DNA of 8,063 nucleotides, taken from the NCBI GenBank assembly GCA_900767585.1, contig CAAFZP010000034.1:1-8063 (forward strand), read 5' to 3'. The first letter of the stretch is position 1. Each line of letters begins with the position of its first letter. The stretch is from Lachnospiraceae bacterium (GTDB lineage: Bacteria; Bacillota; Clostridia; Lachnospirales; Lachnospiraceae). The notes beneath the pieces are model-generated. The model ran no database searches, had not been told where the DNA came from, and saw only the letters and a list, made by a program, of their open reading frames with translations. Shown here one piece after another: positions 7,712-8,063 of the stretch. Both the position numbers and the translations under genes were made by a program.

Positions 7712-7725
7712 TTTGCTCTCCTTTT
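7709..7725 (-). promoter_or_regulatory. Ribosome binding site deciding a TTG start for dgt
   Basis: On the - strand AAAAGGAG (7725-7718) is followed by the 6-nt spacer AGCAAA and TTG (7711-7709). This is the best Shine-Dalgarno match upstream of the conserved part of the gene. It falls inside the longer open frame, whose in-frame ATG at 7729 and GTG at 7774 lack such a site. Confidence 0.85.
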
Positions 7726-7779
7726 GCATATGTGCAATTCGTAAACGCATTACCAACACATGTCGCAAAATCACTTCTG

Positions 7780-7808
7780 CATGTATGTATTGGCTTTTTA
7801 CGTGTCAA
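7780..7808 (-). promoter_or_regulatory. Candidate sigma-70 promoter of the dgt-dnaG-rpoD operon
   Basis: On the - strand there is a perfect TTGACA -35 box (7808-7803), then a 17-nt spacer and TACATG (7785-7780) as a weak -10 box. Transcription would begin near 7773, leaving a leader of about 60 nt before the dgt TTG. The AT-rich tract upstream (about 7850-7892) could act as an UP element. The -10 match is poor, so this remains a candidate. Confidence 0.45.
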
Positions 7809-7904
7809 CAAACCATCTAATATTTATATTCCACACTTACAGGCATTTTCCCTCTTTTTTTACAATTTTTTATTAATTTAATTAAATTTATACAAGTACT
7901 ATTT

Positions 7905-7924
7905 TGAAATGAGTGCTTATTTCA
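7905..7924. promoter_or_regulatory. 20-bp near-palindrome, possible operator
   Basis: TGAAATGAG-TG-CTTATTTCA: nine paired positions on each side (one a G-T) around a 2-bp centre. The size and the TGA(A)ATGA...TCA half-sites resemble operators of TetR-type repressors. The 2-nt centre is too short for a stable RNA loop, so a DNA site is the better reading. No regulator gene is in the window. Confidence 0.35.
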
Positions 7925-7947
7925 CGCAAAAAAGCCCACTTCTTTTG

Positions 7948-7975
7948 ATATGTACCCAGAATTCTGGACACATAT
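7948..7975. repeat. 28-bp interrupted palindrome
   Basis: Arms ATATGT and ACATAT (7948-7953, 7970-7975) flank a perfect 12-bp palindrome CCAGAATTCTGG (7956-7967), with two mismatched positions on each side between them. It could be a dyad operator, a cruciform-forming site or the end of an insertion sequence (it reads TGTACCC...GGACACA). No transposase is visible. Confidence 0.55.
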
Positions 7976-7995
7976 TTATGAACTAGGTTGAACAC

Positions 7996-8040
7996 ATGGA
8001 TGCTATCCTGTATTGTACAGGTGGCATCCATTTTGTTTTT
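7996..8040 (+). terminator. Rho-independent terminator-like hairpin, + direction
   Basis: ATGGATGC (7996-8003) pairs with GCATCCAT (8024-8031), and CCTGTA-TTG-TACAGG forms the top of the stem; a small internal loop separates the two helices. TTTGTTTTT (8032-8040) follows. Read on the - strand, no T-run follows the hairpin, so it should act on rightward transcription only. No + strand gene is seen between dgt and this site. Confidence 0.65.
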
Positions 8041-8063
8041 GCCTGAATTCTTTTGTTATTATA

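Larger units (their letters stand above)
7712..8063. other. Gene-free region upstream of dgt
   Basis: About 350 bases with no recognisable gene on either strand. From left to right it holds the leader and candidate promoter of the operon, an AT-rich tract at about 7850-7892 (including the 14-bp palindrome AATTTAATTAAATT at 7875-7888), an imperfect palindrome at 7905-7924, a longer palindrome at 7948-7975, and a terminator-like hairpin at 7996-8040. The last 23 bases show nothing specific. Confidence 0.7.

Noticed and set aside
7626..7811. A 61-codon - strand frame overlapping the start of dgt
   Set aside because: It is in another frame of dgt and the leader, with no ribosome binding site and no recognisable product.
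7888..8031. A 47-codon open frame on the - strand starting at ATG 8031
   Set aside because: It has no good ribosome binding site, overlaps the hairpin and both palindromes, and its translation matches no family I recognise. The structures explain the sequence better than coding.
1..8063. CRISPR arrays, tRNA genes, phage or defence genes
   Set aside because: No spaced direct repeats, no tRNA-like fold and no relevant protein motifs were found on either strand.

Overview
The window carries a conserved housekeeping locus of a low-to-moderate GC Gram-positive bacterium. It most resembles an anaerobic Clostridia member, probably Lachnospiraceae. The clues are a type A RNase P RNA, AGGAG-type ribosome binding sites, UUG start codons, a short-form Nif3 protein, a two-part TGS-kinase protein, and the gene order dgt-dnaG-rpoD-trmK-nif3-nucleoside kinase. 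The assignment rests on recognising families, not on any search.

Layout from left to right: positions 1-236 are the 3' two thirds or so of RNase P RNA on the + strand, cut by the window edge. From 245 to 7711 six genes lie on the - strand, so transcription runs right to left: dNTP triphosphohydrolase (dgt-like), DNA primase (dnaG), the primary sigma factor (rpoD), tRNA m1A22 methyltransferase (trmK), a Nif3-family dinuclear metal protein, and a large nucleoside (uridine-type) kinase with an N-terminal threonyl-tRNA-synthetase-like part. Gaps are 66, 31, -14, -4 and 32 nt (32-41 nt before nif3's neighbours, depending on starts), so one operon is likely. Positions 7712-8063 form a gene-free upstream region with a candidate promoter, an AT-rich tract, two palindromes and a strong + strand terminator-like hairpin.

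Functionally this is a version of the macromolecular synthesis operon. Primase starts lagging-strand fragments, sigma directs housekeeping transcription, Dgt and the kinase act on nucleotide pools, and TrmK modifies tRNA. The operon converges on rnpB with only about 8 nt between the two 3' ends.

The gene content is ordinary and I see no clear undescribed system. The points worth a second look are the UUG starts (certain or likely in dgt and dnaG, possible in nif3), a tandem Lys-rich pentapeptide array in the sigma factor, the tail-to-tail arrangement with rnpB, and the stacked palindromes upstream of dgt, one of which could be an operator and another an insertion-sequence end.
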